DNA of 64,000 nt, taken from the NCBI GenBank assembly GCA_916610825.1, contig OU744453.1:6919845-6983844 (forward strand), in the 5' to 3' direction. This document shows positions 12,156 through 23,369 of the stretch, piece by piece. The stretch comes from Haliclystus octoradiatus. Lineage: Eukaryota > Cnidaria > Staurozoa > Stauromedusae > Haliclystidae. The position numbers and the translations under genes are program-made. Below the pieces are notes generated by a model. That model was not told the DNA's origin and searched no databases. It saw only the letters and a list, made by a program, of their open reading frames with translations. Numbering within the stretch: the first letter of the stretch is position 1; the number at the start of each line of letters is the position of its first letter.

Positions 12156-12675
12156 ATATATCATTGGATGTCAAACTACTTAGTAATGCAACTGATACTC
12201 ATGAGGTACATATATGGCTATTTTATTTACATATCTGTGTTAAGACTAAACTTGGCTATGTGCCCTAATTAGAATTAGGCTTGATGACTATATAAAAGAC
12301 AAAGATGAGGATTGAGAAAGTTGAGATTCACCAAATCAACAATAAAGTTGTATAGACTTGTATGTATTATAGGAGCGCAATAAACTCTCTAAAACAAACA
12401 ATTTAGCAATCGAACTGTAATATCCCTTTTATATTATCATTATAAAGTCAAAGGGATTGGGACAAATATTTTGACAATTACTGGAGGATAACATTGGCAC
12501 AACATCGGCTTGTTGCTCAGGAAATGAGAAGTTCACACCAAAAATAATTTAAGATAAATCTGTGAGTGGTTTTGTTAAGATCCTTTATGATCTAGATGTG
12601 TTGCAATGTTAATGCATCAGTCAACTGACATCTGCACGGCCCACCAACTCTGAGAGAAGCCCAGGGGAGTTAACA

Positions 12676-12935
12676 ATTGGAATCTGTTAAGCCCTGGCAA
12701 AATGAATCCAACATTTTGCTTGCTTTTTCGCAACAACGATGTTGTGAAAATGTTGGCTTCATTTGTCCACCCAAGCCAACAAATTTTGACAAACTTCGGT
12801 GTTGGATTTTGTTGGCTGGCACTTTGAAGAAGATCCAAACATTTTCCAACATTCTATTGTTCTTCTCGATGTTGTGAAAATGCTGGCTTCATTTGGCAAC
12901 CCCAGCCAGCATTTTCACAATATTTTCACGTCTCT
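12676..12935. repeat. Hairpin-rich repeat cluster, first array
   Basis: Repeated copies of GTTGTGAAAATGCTGG and of its reverse complement, linked by GCTTCATTTGG, form short hairpins, for example 12868-12930. A second array lies at 13357-13545, with about 420 bp of ordinary sequence between. The arrangement resembles a foldback or MITE element whose ends are built of short inverted units. Mirror copy at 56170-56430. Confidence 0.6.
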
Positions 12936-13356
12936 ACTGTTGGTCGATGATTAAGTAAAGTTTTTTGATTGTCGCGTAATGACAACTGCAGTTTGGCGCG
13001 AAAGTCTTGATGAAAACTGTTGATTTGTTTCATAGAGTCGAGAAATTCAAATGATAAAGTATGTTATTTTATTTAGCAGGCTTTGCTGTTTATTCTAAAT
13101 TTTCAAGTGATTTTAATATCTCTGCGATGGTGGACGACATTCATAATCTTCATAGTGACAAAGAAAGTACGTACGATTGAACAGAGACCGATTATTAAAA
13201 TATATTATGGTTTAATTTGAAAATGCTCGCGAAGTAGAGCAAAGAAGGACAACCAAAATGAAAGATATTATTGAAAGAGAATAATTTCAATAAATCTAAA
13301 TCTAAATCGAGTGACGCAGAAGATGATTTCCCCTTTTAGATTTTCTTTTACGGCTC

Positions 13357-13545
13357 CGGATGTTGTGAAAATACTAGCTTCATTTGGCCACGCCAGTCAG
13401 CACTTTGCCAGCATTAAGCCAGCACTGATGATTGATGTTGTGAAAATGCTGGTTTGGGTGTCCAAATGAAGCCAGCATTTTCACAACATTGTTGCGAAAC
13501 TTTATCAAATGTTGTGGAAATGTTGGCTTCATTTGGCCGGGGCTT
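13357..13545. repeat. Hairpin-rich repeat cluster, second array
   Basis: Contains the clearest hairpin, 13432-13490, with arms GTTGTGAAAATGCTGG and its complement around TTTGGGTGTCC. Mirror copy at 55556-55745, where a few bases of one unit are lost. Confidence 0.6.
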
Positions 13546-13970
13546 TACAATCGATTAATTTATTTCCCCATATCACGGGAGAGAGTTGCTTGTTAAAACC
13601 CCAGTTCTATGTTCTTGTGATGATAAACATGTATAATATGAAGTTTATACCACACAGGAATATTGAAATAGAGAAATTTGTGATTTCTATAATTTTGATT
13701 TTTGTCAACGCTCATGCTGTCGTTTCATCATATAGAAGTTCAGAACATATGCTAGAGTTTCTACAGTTTATAAATTACTAAATGTAGCTAATCAGGGCTT
13801 GTTTTGAATGTTCCTCTACTATTTATCAAAGAAAGATGGATAGAATAACTATAAAGGTATTAATAAGTAGTTATGAATAAATCAAATCCATTTCTACTAA
13901 TTTATATCTACGCTTCATGTATACCAATTTATACTTAATAACAATATAAAATTTACTTTATTATAATATT

Positions 13971-14285
13971 ATAATTTATGCAGCTATGCTTCTTTTTATC
14001 TCTAAATGAATATTATCTTTACCGAATACGCATCTATGAAGCCTCAATCTCAAAACATGTTGAAATTAGAACGACTCTGCAGAATACAGGTGCCATCATT
14101 GGCTGACATGAAAAACTAAACATTTTTAAGAACTTCCATCTGTCAAAAGTTATACATATTATAATTTATGCAGCTATGCTTCTTTTTTATCTCTAAATGA
14201 ATATTTTTTTACCGATCATTCACCTATACTTCAATAACAAAACCTATTGAAATTAGAACGAATCTGCAGAATACGGGTTTATGAC
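13971..14285. repeat. Tandem duplication, 190-bp period, 1.7 units
   Basis: ATAATTTATGCAGCTATGCT begins at 13971 and again at 14161. Both units continue through similar TCTCTAAATGAATAT and GAAATTAGAACGA(C/A)TCTGCAGAATAC blocks. The second unit runs into the 3' end of the ORF at 14224-14760, so that C terminus is repeat-derived. The mirror copy lies near 54840-55140. Confidence 0.75.
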
Positions 14286-14760
14286 AATGCATTGCAGTCT
14301 TCATGTGCACTGGAGCTGGAAGTCCAGTAGGTTCATCACCAGTGACTTCAGTGGCCAGAGAGTCCATCTGTTGAACAATCATATTATTCGATGATTTTTC
14401 AACAATATCATCGTTAACACATTGACGTTTTCGTGGCGCTTGATCATTAGCATTATTTGTCTCAGTATCACTGAGAACATCATTGTCATTGAATAAATCA
14501 TGTGCATCTTTCAATGTTTTAACAACAGGTGCCATTGAATTCATGACATTGATCAAAAGATCGAGTTTCTGTTCCACACAATCTGTACGTGATGGTTGAA
14601 CCTCACTTGTATTTTTACTCAAAACTGCGTCTCCAGTATTGTTTTGACCATTATTGCTAGCCTCGCTACACAAAGCTTGGTCAAATGTAATAGATGTTTC
14701 TCCTTGATCTACAGTTGTTATTAAAGTTTCAACCATAACATTTGATGAAGGTTTTGCCAT
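14224..14760 (-). CDS. Retroelement gag-like or hypothetical protein, short ORF
   Basis: The frame is open from 14799; I choose the second ATG (MAKPSSN) at 14760, giving about 178 residues. It is acidic and Asn/Asp/Ser-rich, with a basic APRKRQC patch and the segment NDDIVEKSSNN. It loosely recalls the N-terminal gag-like proteins of DIRS or other metazoan mobile elements, but I see no zinc knuckle or catalytic domain. The last 20-25 residues (FCRFVLISIGF) overlap the 190-bp repeat and are probably not ancestral. In the right arm it occurs twice because of the tandem duplication. One copy is cut at the duplication junction (52101-52412), and the other has a one-base insertion near 54421. Confidence 0.35.
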   Translation of the reverse strand: MAKPSSNVMVETLITTVDQGETSITFDQALCSEASNNGQNNTGDAVLSKNTSEVQPSRTDCVEQKLDLLINVMNSMAPVVKTLKDAHDLFNDNDVLSDTETNNANDQAPRKRQCVNDDIVEKSSNNMIVQQMDSLATEVTGDEPTGLPAPVHMKTAMHCHKPVFCRFVLISIGFVIEV

Positions 14761-15175
14761 GATCCAAATACAGAAGATGAAAACTTTGTTATTAAACACG
14801 GCATAAACTCAAAATTAATTATAAAAACGATAAATACATATTAAAATAATACTAACGTTTGCAAAAGATGTTGATAAACCTAATGAATATCCTAGGATGG
14901 TCAACATTTACAACGATAAATTCAATAAATATAATGAGACATCTGAAAGCACGTGTTAAAAATTGAATCAACTACTACACATGCGCTACTCTCTCAATAA
15001 TCTCTGCTTCGATGAACTGGGAGAAAGGCTATTGATCGAAATGGATATACAAGCACAACGAAAAGTTATCAAAAATGTTATTGCTACCGCAGTGTCAATC
15101 TATAGATCCATCGCAATTTGGCAACAGCATGGTAGTTTAACAGCTTACTTAAATTGACAACGATGGAGCGTTGAT

Positions 15176-15431
15176 GTAACTAGCCTGCATTACAGGCCGC
15201 GATTCATTCACGAAAGAATAGCGTCTGTGTGAATTGCTCGGTTTCTCTGTTTCTGGGCCTCGTATCAGAATAAGATTAATGTCACATAGTTATGCAAGGT
15301 TAAGGTGATTCTCACCGGGATTCTCACATTACTTTGTTTACTTCAGTTGACATGATTGCTGACAATAAGCGAGTTCGGAGCTTTCACGCGCATGCGCCAT
15401 ATTTGGGGATTGGGCGCTAGAGCAGGATAGA
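15176..15431 (+). repeat. Terminal inverted repeat, left end of ISL2EU-like element
   Basis: Two conserved blocks (15176-15245 and 15365-15431) match in inverted order and orientation the blocks at 22070-22155 and 21910-21976, with unrelated sequence between. Identity is roughly 80% by eye. Right-arm counterparts lie near 51460-51720 and again near 53705-53960 in the tandem copy. Confidence 0.7.
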
Positions 15432-18028
15432 ATTCCCAAAAACATATATTTTCCAAAAGGTTTTGTCTGCGAATCGTACTATTCTATCGTGTTATTTACC
15501 ATCGTTTACCTGTCTATATGCAATTCATCTTTAGTTTGTTTCTTGATTATTTAATTGCAAGGTAAGAAATCTATTTCTGATAAACATTTTTATTCTTCCA
15601 TTCGTTTATTCAACTGTCCATTATCCGGTTCACTGACAATATACAGAGATCTGAGACGTTATTGATGTGTAATACAGTGATCCGATCCTCTAGCGCCTCT
15701 TCAAGAATTGAAAAGAGAGGCCATTCAAATTTATTGACGAAGCCAGAACATCAGCGCATCTAGCAATGGCAATAATGTCACAAGGTCCATTCATTTCAAA
15801 CTGTTTGTGTTTGACTCTAATTAATTCTCATTCTATCGTCAAAGGTAGGTGCTAGCTAGCTAGATATTTTATGTATGCAATACAATTTTGCAATGACTGC
15901 ACAGCCAATAACTTGATCATTCTATAGGCATAAATAAATAGTAGCCTAGGCCTTTTAGGTTAGGCATAAATCCATAAAAATATTTCTCCAAAGTTTGAGA
16001 ACTCAGTTGCTCAGGTTCTCAGAATCTTCGGAGCAGTCTAATCAAGTCCTTTATAGCACCATCTTGAAAAGATTCTATATTTATCACTGAACTTAACGTC
16101 GTTTCAACTCATTTATTTGTTCATACGAGAAAAACATTTTGTCAATATTACATATAAACATAAAATTTCTTCCTAGGCCTAAGCTTGAATATAATCCTTC
16201 AAAGCCTGCTAGCTATACCCAACCCACCCCTTGCACATATTTTTAAGTTGGTAAATACCTTAGAATGATCTAAGCTTTATACAATGGTTTACCTGCATGA
16301 ACAGAGGCTCTGTCGACTCTAAAGCCTCTCTATATGCCATGATGCAATTGTCTACAAAGTCTTGATGAATAACAACAATGGAAGCATATATATATATGGA
16401 TGTGGACTATATAATATTGTTGGGTGTAGGCCTTATATATATTGGCTAGATACTCGTCAGTCTGTAAATGACAACCAATCAAAGTAATAATAATAAAGTG
16501 ACTTTTAAGCGACTAAAGTAGAGCGACTAAGTAATAATAATAATATAATAAGAATAGGAATAATAAGAACACTAATATTTAGACAGGATGGACAGTGTGA
16601 AAACATTGTTATCATATCAACATGTCCCTGTATAAAATTAAAATTAAATAGAATGAAAAAGATATCTAAATTAAATTAAGTTAAATGAACTGAAGCAAAT
16701 AAAGCAAAATTTATGAAACACTGAGTCATCTTAACATAAATAAAAGCTGTATCTGTTCTAAGGATCCTTGAAATATTCAAAATTGTTGTTACCCAGTAAT
16801 TTATATTTATGAAGATGTTTTCCTTATTTCAAGGGCTAGTTTGTTGTAACTTTTTCTACCCACATAGTAAAATAATTCCTTCTGTATTTTGGTTTCAATC
16901 TTGGTATCTTCGACTGTTGATGATTTTTTTTATTTCTTGAGAAATATTACTACCATTGGGTATATATGACTAGATAAATCATATTTCAAGTGTATATAAA
17001 AAGAAGATACAAAATTACAAAATAATAACACTGAGCAGCCAAATATGATAGTTGCATACTATTAGGCAGTGCAATACAGAAACACTTATTGGTAATAATT
17101 TCAAGAGAAAATTATCACATCACCCTCAAGAAATATTAGGCCTCTAGCTATGCATCATCATTGTTATTCAGACATTTTCAATTTTACACCAAATGTTTTC
17201 AATTTAAACCACCGTAATCAGGATGTATTTATTGTCCAGAATATACTTTCGGTACAGATTTCAGTTATTCCTGGAAAGAAGCAGTTGTACGAAATGAGGG
17301 TCGAGAACGTCTATTTGAAGAATTTGGCAAAACGAAGGCCTACACACGTGTTGATTACAACATAAGTTGTTCCTTAGTTAATGAACATAAATGTTGAATT
17401 TGGAAACCTTGTTTTCTCTGCAACATTCATTGTTTGCAGTTCCTTAAATTAGATCTTTCTCTGGGGTTAAAACAGAGGTATCCTACCAACACTCTCATTA
17501 TAACCTATAACCTATCATTATAACCTATAATTTGCATGTGATACACTGTAAATTATTATTTGTCTTAATCAACACAGCCAGTCGGCCTCTGAGGCTCTGA
17601 GGCTCTGTATGTTATGCTTGATCTCTGTGATGAATAAGTGGTTTATTTTATGAAAAATCGTTGATTCAAAACTTAGAAACAACTACTTCGTCATTCGTCT
17701 GTCTTGTTGTTGTACTTTATAGAATGTGTTGAATCTGCATGTCATTGAACACCAATCATAATAAGAAGGCATAATTATTTTATTTAGTTCATTCAATAGC
17801 CAATGCCAAATGCAAATGCTTTATGAGGAGGTATAAACTTTAATTTAAGAAATATGACAATTTAAATTCATGTCACCGTTTCTGCATGTTTTCAAATTAC
17901 ACAGGTCAACGTTAAGTTTTGCAAGTCATGATTACCAAATCATACGTTTTATTTCTGGATAGTTTATAGTCCTATGGGCTCCCACAGGTCAAAAGAGTTT
18001 TTGTTATTGTTTAAATTTTCTATTATAG
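15432..18028. other. Interior of ISL2EU-like element upstream of transposase
   Basis: No supported coding exon. There is an ATG at 15764 with a short open stretch running to a GTAGGT donor-like site at about 15844, which could be a leading exon. TAGGCCTA-type motifs occur near 15940-15970. A short ORF at 17150-17365 is kept in both arms but shows no recognisable domain. Confidence 0.4.
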
Positions 18029-19649
18029 ATGAGAATCTGTGCTTTCACTCACTGCTCAAATGGTACATACCAGATGGATAAATGGAAACTTATTATATGT
18101 TCTATTCATTCTGAAAAACATGGCAAATGTGAATGTCCTCGTCCATGGAAACTGTTCGAATTTCCCTTAGTAAAGGTTGATCCAGTCCTCCGGTCAGACT
18201 GCATAAAAGCATTCAATAGAAAAATCCTGTTACAGGCAAGAACTGACACGCTTCCAAGGACGATAGCATCATCAGCATCTGTTAAACCTGCTAATCCACA
18301 GAAGCGTAGACGGCCACCACCAAAAGCCAGGAACTCAATGCAAGCAAGTCTAAAACTTCAACAAACAATCAACCTCAATCTATTGTATCGGTTATGATGG
18401 ATGATATGTCCAGTTCTATATCTTACTGAAAAATTGTCAGACTCTATTTCAGAACCAACATGCAATGAGCCTGAACCTGCTATGATAGTTATTGATAACC
18501 AAGTTACAGATATCATAACTGAAAGTTATACATTGTCTGAACCAACATGCAATGAACCTGAACCTGCTACAATAATTATTGATAATCAAATTACAGATAA
18601 CACAACCGGAATTTATGCATTATCTGACCACAACTATTATTACAAATGTAAGTGCAGAATTGATTGTGACTGTATATTGTGATTGTGGATGCACTGAAAA
18701 AGAATGTATTATGGAAAAGCAGATTAAAGTTATAAAAAATTTGCAATTTAAAACGTTATCTAGTTAAAGACTAGCAGAAAAAGAATGTTGAAACAACAGA
18801 GGATTGCTTGTAAATATCTTAAGTCAGACTCAAAAGTTAAATTTTATACTGGTTTGCCCTCGTTAAAAGTATTTCACAACACCACAGAAGAGAGGACCAA
18901 AGAGAAAGTTGCCTATTGAAGATGAGATGTTTCTGACATTGGTCAAACTGTGACAAGGCATAGCCAATGAGCTGTTAGCTGATATGTCTGGTGTGAGTGT
19001 TGGACTTGTTTCCCAAATATTCAATACATGGAGCAAATGTCTGTCCCAACAATTGAAAACTTTAATATTCTGGCCTTCTATAAGGCTATTCGTCGCTCTC
19101 TTCCACAACCACTAGCAGGATATCCGAAGCTCACATTTACTTTTGACGGTAGTGAAGTTTTCATACATCGGCCACGAGATTTGGAATTATAATCTCAAAC
19201 TTAATCTGATTATAAAAAGAATAATACGATCAAATTTTTAGTTGGCATTGCATCAAATGCCATGATATGCTTTCTTTCTCAAACATCGGGAGGTAGAGCC
19301 TCTAATAGACACATAACTCTAGACTCAGGACCCCTTGATTATGTAGAAAAAGGAGATCTTATCTTAGGAGATAGAGGGTTTAATATTAGGGAAGATTTAA
19401 TCATTAGGGGGGCAACCCTTGAAATACCCTCCCAGCTAGCTCTGGGCAGGAGCAAATGATAACACAAAACGTCTGGGCAACAAAAAAATAGCAAATGCGA
19501 AGATCCACGTTGAAAGGGCAATTGGTAGAATAAAACATTATTTAATTCTGAAAACTGTCCTTCCCCTTACGTTAGTAGCAAACATAGACGATATTTTAAT
19601 AGTTTCTTGCTGCCTTTGTAATTTATTGCTACCACTTGCACTTTCATGA
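18029..19649 (+). pseudogene. ISL2EU/PIF-type transposase with THAP-like N terminus, inactivated
   Basis: 18029-18397 opens with a THAP-like zinc-binding domain: C-x4-C near the N terminus, then a WK...C..H...C.C block and the LFEFP motif, followed by a basic linker. A stop ends this frame. 18401-18682 has two 90-bp repeats encoding SEPTCNEPEPA and then a Cys-rich KCKCRIDCDC segment. From about 18863 the helix-turn-helix-like and DDE_Tnp_4 domains follow: Asp in TFDGSEVFIHRP, Asp in GDLILGDRGFNI, and Glu in KIHVERAIGRIKHY. It ends at TGA 19647-19649. Several in-frame stops and frame changes make it a pseudogene. Mirror copy at 47408-48890. Confidence 0.82.
18441..18620 (+). repeat. Two-unit 90-bp coding minisatellite in the transposase linker
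   Basis: GAACCAACATGCAATGA(G/A)CCTGAACCTGCTA recurs with a 90-bp period, encoding SEPTCNEPEPA-x-I-x-IDNQ. In the right arm 138 bp covering much of the second unit and the following segment are missing, so this is one of the indels between arms. Confidence 0.75.
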
Positions 19650-19679
19650 ATCATTACAAATTTTGTAATTTTGGGTTCA

Positions 19680-20660
19680 TCAAACCAGCACAAGCACAGA
19701 CTGCAACATGCATTAAGCATTTCTTCGTTGGTATTGGTAATTACTTTATTACTATTAAGCAATTCTGGTATAATATAATGTAGGAAAAATTATTCTGCTG
19801 AATCTGATAAGCTAGTCAAACTGTTGCCATTATAATCAATTCTTTCCAAATAATATCCATGCTTTGAGTAAAAAAAAAAGTCACACCATTTGATTCCAGT
19901 GACTCCCATTTGGAATTGGACCTGGCTATAGTAAGGATTCAATTTCTTTAGGTGAAATGGACACCATTGTCTGTGACTTTTGAATAATCTAGTTCTGCTT
20001 CTAGTGCGTGCAAATTTGAACTTCTATATGGGCATTTAATTTCAAGTAAACCATGACCACAGCAACAACAAGTAACAGTTCAATCTGGGCTAGCACCAAT
20101 AAATGGTCGTTTTTGGCAAACGACAAGTCCACAAGACTCAACAAATAAGTGTTTGTGTTTTTCTTCATCTCTTTTTCATAAACCGATCTTGCTTCATCCT
20201 CCATCTGCTGTCCATACAGGAGGGGGACAATGATGTTTATGTATGTACGCGGCGTTGAACAGATAGCTGAAAACCATGAAGTTACAGACCCATTTGGATC
20301 TTACTTAGATCTCTACTTGGTGTTTCTACTTTTGTCATCACTGTGCGGGATATCGAAGATGTTATCCTGCCAATTCTCTGATTTTTGCAGCTATGGTTCT
20401 CATTTTGGTCACGAGTACCATATTCGATGGCTTTAACATCATTGTTTGTAAAGCATTGTAGCCTCCCGCGTAAACCTATAGCTATGCCTTCTGTTTTAGC
20501 AATTTCTATTATACTTTGGGGAAGTCCAGGAAGAGCATCTACGGTTACCTCAACATTGAGATCATGCTCTACAGGTATGACATCAGCAATAGGCCTTTCA
20601 ATATCAGCACATTTAAATGCCCAAAATGAAGTAGCACTACAGTACAAGGATGACATTATA
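19680..20660 (-). pseudogene. YqaJ-type exonuclease of the ISL2EU-like element, inactivated
   Basis: Read on the minus strand across shifting frames: an N-terminal NQRIGRITSSIS segment (20330-20380), then EDEARSVYEKEMKK, then FIGASPD followed by a stop where Gly is expected (about 20084-20110), then LLEIKCPY. GASPDG and EIKCP are nuclease core motifs of the YqaJ/lambda-exonuclease-like family. The premature stop after GASPD is present in both palindrome arms, so inactivation predates their separation. Upstream 20697-21014 may be further coding remnant (a run ending KVNHTKQTHMLDDY) but is not recognised. The gene converges with the transposase. Confidence 0.7.
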
Positions 20661-21014
20661 CCAACTATAGAGTAGGAGGGACCTCTGTCGTATTGCTTAT
20701 CTTTGATTGAAATAGTCGTCGAGCATGTGGGTTTGTTTGGTGTGATTTACCTTTCTTCTTGTAATGTAGCTTTTTAATTGACATGTCACATACTTTTTGG
20801 AATTTGGTTGGTTGTCTTGATGAACCATATCTATTCCATTGGCATTCCTTATTAGTACTGGACTTTTTTCACATCTAACCATTAATCCAAGCATGCTCAA
20901 CTTTGAATAATATTGCCTCAACATGGTTACATGTGGAACCAAGCCTGTGATATAATAAAAATAAAATAATAATAATGAATAATAGTCTGCATAAAGAAAT
21001 AAAAATTGGCACAT

Positions 21015-21909
21015 CTTTTTTATTTAAATGACTAAGCTACAACCGCATGCTAGCCTTCAACTTTTTCAATTTTATCCCTATCCTAAATTTCACATTCATG
21101 TTTATATATTTATATTTAATTATGTATTAAGATTTTAATTTATCAACACAGAGATCCATTGAATACCACACGTGTGGGTTGGCCTTCCATTAAAATAATA
21201 AATTTAATTAAATAAAATGTATACTCACCCAGTAAAACAAGTATAATAAGCAGAGGCAACATGTCCACTCTTTTATTCAATGCATACCCACATCTCGTGA
21301 GGGTCGTTGTTTATTCGCTATGATGGTGTTGACATCGATTTGAAGAAGCAATTTGAGTGATTAGGAGATATCTCATGATATAAAACATCTTTTAACCATT
21401 GGCAATCAAAATAACTGTATAGGCTTTCCCTTCCCTATAATCGGAAAGAAGTCTTTTACTCAACTCAACCGATTGCTCTGCGCTCAACAAAAACTTCGAT
21501 AATTGAGGAAGAAATACAGGCAGCCATTTTGTAATCCCTTCTTTCTCTTGGATCCAAGTGTCTTCCTTGAGATGTAATGGATCAGGTAATGTAAACTTTG
21601 GAATATTGAGAAGATTTTTATATTCAAACTCTTTAAGTCGACATTATTCGACAGCACTTGGTTTCAATTGTACACCAATTTGAGAAGCGCCAAAAGCAAG
21701 TAATTCTTCCTTGGGCCCTGATTCTTTGAGCCCACGTTTTTTCTGATAATCTTTCAGCTCATTGCATTTCCATAAATTTAGCTCATTAAAATTTAGCGGT
21801 TCCAGAGTACCGGCAGAGTACTCATGATTGGATTGTTTTTAGATAAAATAAGATAACATCGGTAATTTACAAAGCTTTTCGACTAAACGACCGAAGCAAT
21901 TTTGTGTTT
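21015..21909. other. Interior of ISL2EU-like element, no gene seen
   Basis: No domain can be supported on either strand. TATA-rich sequence with scattered short frames lies between the YqaJ remnant and the right inverted repeat. Confidence 0.4.
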
Positions 21910-22155
21910 TTATCCCGCTCTAGTGCTCAATCCCCAAAGATGACGCATGCGAGCGAATAACTCCGAGCTCGCTTATAAATTGATCGAACAGAGGTGATGA
22001 ATATATTCATTAAGAACAATAGATTAACCATGCATCGATCACAAACTTCCGCTCTACGTTTTTGAAAAAATGGCTGGACAGAGAACTGCGCTAATCACAC
22101 AGACCCTATTCTTTTGTAAATAAATCGCGGTCTGTAACGAAGACTATTATGTAAC
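21910..22155 (-). repeat. Terminal inverted repeat, right end of ISL2EU-like element
   Basis: Reverse complement of the blocks at 15176-15245 and 15365-15431, imperfect. Missing in the right arm. Confidence 0.7.
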
Positions 22156-22956
22156 TGGAAATAAAAATATATCACATTCAACATTGATTGACTCTGATCT
22201 GTCACGTTTTGCCATCTGGTGACGAATAGAGATGAATGTGCCATTATAATGAATGTAACATCATATTGAAACATTATAATAATGAATGCGCCAGTATAAA
22301 AGTACAATATAGTCGCTTATTGGAATTTCAATAGCGTCTTCCACAGGACTGATTATTTGGGAAAACTCATTGTATAACATTGTGTAACCGTACAAATTTA
22401 GAAAGCAAGGAATATCATGCCTATTTCATTTGCGCATGTAGATATTAGCAATTGACAATTTCAATGCCAACGTTAAATGTTATACATCATGTAGTTATCT
22501 AATTTTCTACATGTCTGCATTAGGGTGTATTATTGAATTAAGCAATCATTTAATATATCAATCAATCGTCAAAGCGTTTTTCGGTATATTGTAAAATCCA
22601 TGTTAAAATGTGATTAGTCTTTTCAGTCAGTAAGCTATCACGAGTAAGAGTAAATGTATGCAATTCAGCATTATCGAGTAATCTAAGAATCAAAGATAAG
22701 CAGGAGAACCAGGTTGCTATTGTGAACTGTATGCAGGTAGAACGCTTTGTAATAGGGAATACTAATCAACAGAGAATTTGAAACAGTAACTGTATTCCCA
22801 TTAAATCTAGCATACTGTCACATTCATCAGTCCAAATTAGATACTGAATACTGAAACTTGGTCCAGAATCAAAGTCTCTCTTAATTTCTTAATTTTTCTC
22901 ATATCTTAAATTATTAGGTATTTGCTAAATATAAATTATGACCTTTTCATCAACAG

Positions 22957-23369
22957 AGACATCAGCACCTAATAGACCTGTTTGTCATAATGGCATGGGG
23001 GATCGTCCAGGAACCTTTATCTGGAAATTAGAAATTGATGACTATAAAATTAAATTTGTCCATGTGAGTGGTAGCATTGGCTGCGTTTCTATAGGGTACA
23101 GGTGGCCTTTTGGATGCCACTTGAATGGGAAAACAGTTACGCAGCTGTTGTCTTACGCATTGAAAGGTGATGACATCATTCCAACAAGCGATTTCGAAGC
23201 ATATGCTTTTGGTGGAGCAGCAACATACATATGAACAGAGAATTACCATTGTTTCTACAAAGGTAGAGAATATTCAATATGGCACAAAGAAGACTACTAC
23301 AATTGGCTTGATTTTGATAACTATGGCGTTACATGAATGAGAGTATTAGCAACAGCAAAGTCACCATGA
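22957..23369 (+). pseudogene. Family exon B pseudogene
   Basis: Preceded by an intact acceptor (TTTTCATCAACAG) and 413 nt long, the same as the functional exon B copies. It is the most diverged member, with CVSIGYRWPFGCHLNG around the conserved PFGC. Two in-frame TGA codons, at 23232-23234 (in place of Trp) and near 23334 (in place of the last Cys), kill it. The downstream poly(A) hexamer is also altered (AATGAA). No matching exon A was found upstream; that space is filled by the ISL2EU-like element. The copy is absent from the right arm because of the 2952-bp deletion. Confidence 0.88.

Larger units (their letters stand above)
15176..22155 (+). mobile_element. Decayed PIF/ISL2EU-type DNA transposon
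   Basis: About 7 kb bounded by long imperfect inverted repeats. 15365-15431 pairs with 21910-21976 (GCATGCG...TTTGGGGATTG...CTAGAGC), and outer blocks 15176-15245 pair with 22070-22155 (TTACAG(G/A)CCGCGATT). It carries a plus-strand transposase with THAP-like and DDE domains (18029-19649) and a convergent YqaJ-type nuclease (about 20660-19680). This gene pair is known from ISL2EU elements. Stops and frameshifts in both genes show it is dead. Exact ends and target duplication are not determined. The right-arm copy lost the YqaJ-side end in a deletion, and its other end was tandemly duplicated. Confidence 0.75.

Noticed and set aside
13509-13781. 90-codon ORF starting in the hairpin array (mirror 55326-55598)
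   Set aside because: Its N terminus is repeat unit sequence and the rest has no domain. Unlikely to be a gene.
14963-15157. 64-codon ORF next to the left inverted repeat
   Set aside because: Not recognisable and overlaps the edge of transposon-related sequence. Insufficient support.
17150-17365. 71-codon ORF inside the ISL2EU-like element (mirror 49553-49768)
   Set aside because: No domain or start context, and the element is decayed. Conservation equals that of surrounding DNA.
20385-20675. Plus-strand ORF over the YqaJ remnant
   Set aside because: The recognisable nuclease motifs are on the minus strand; this is the complement.
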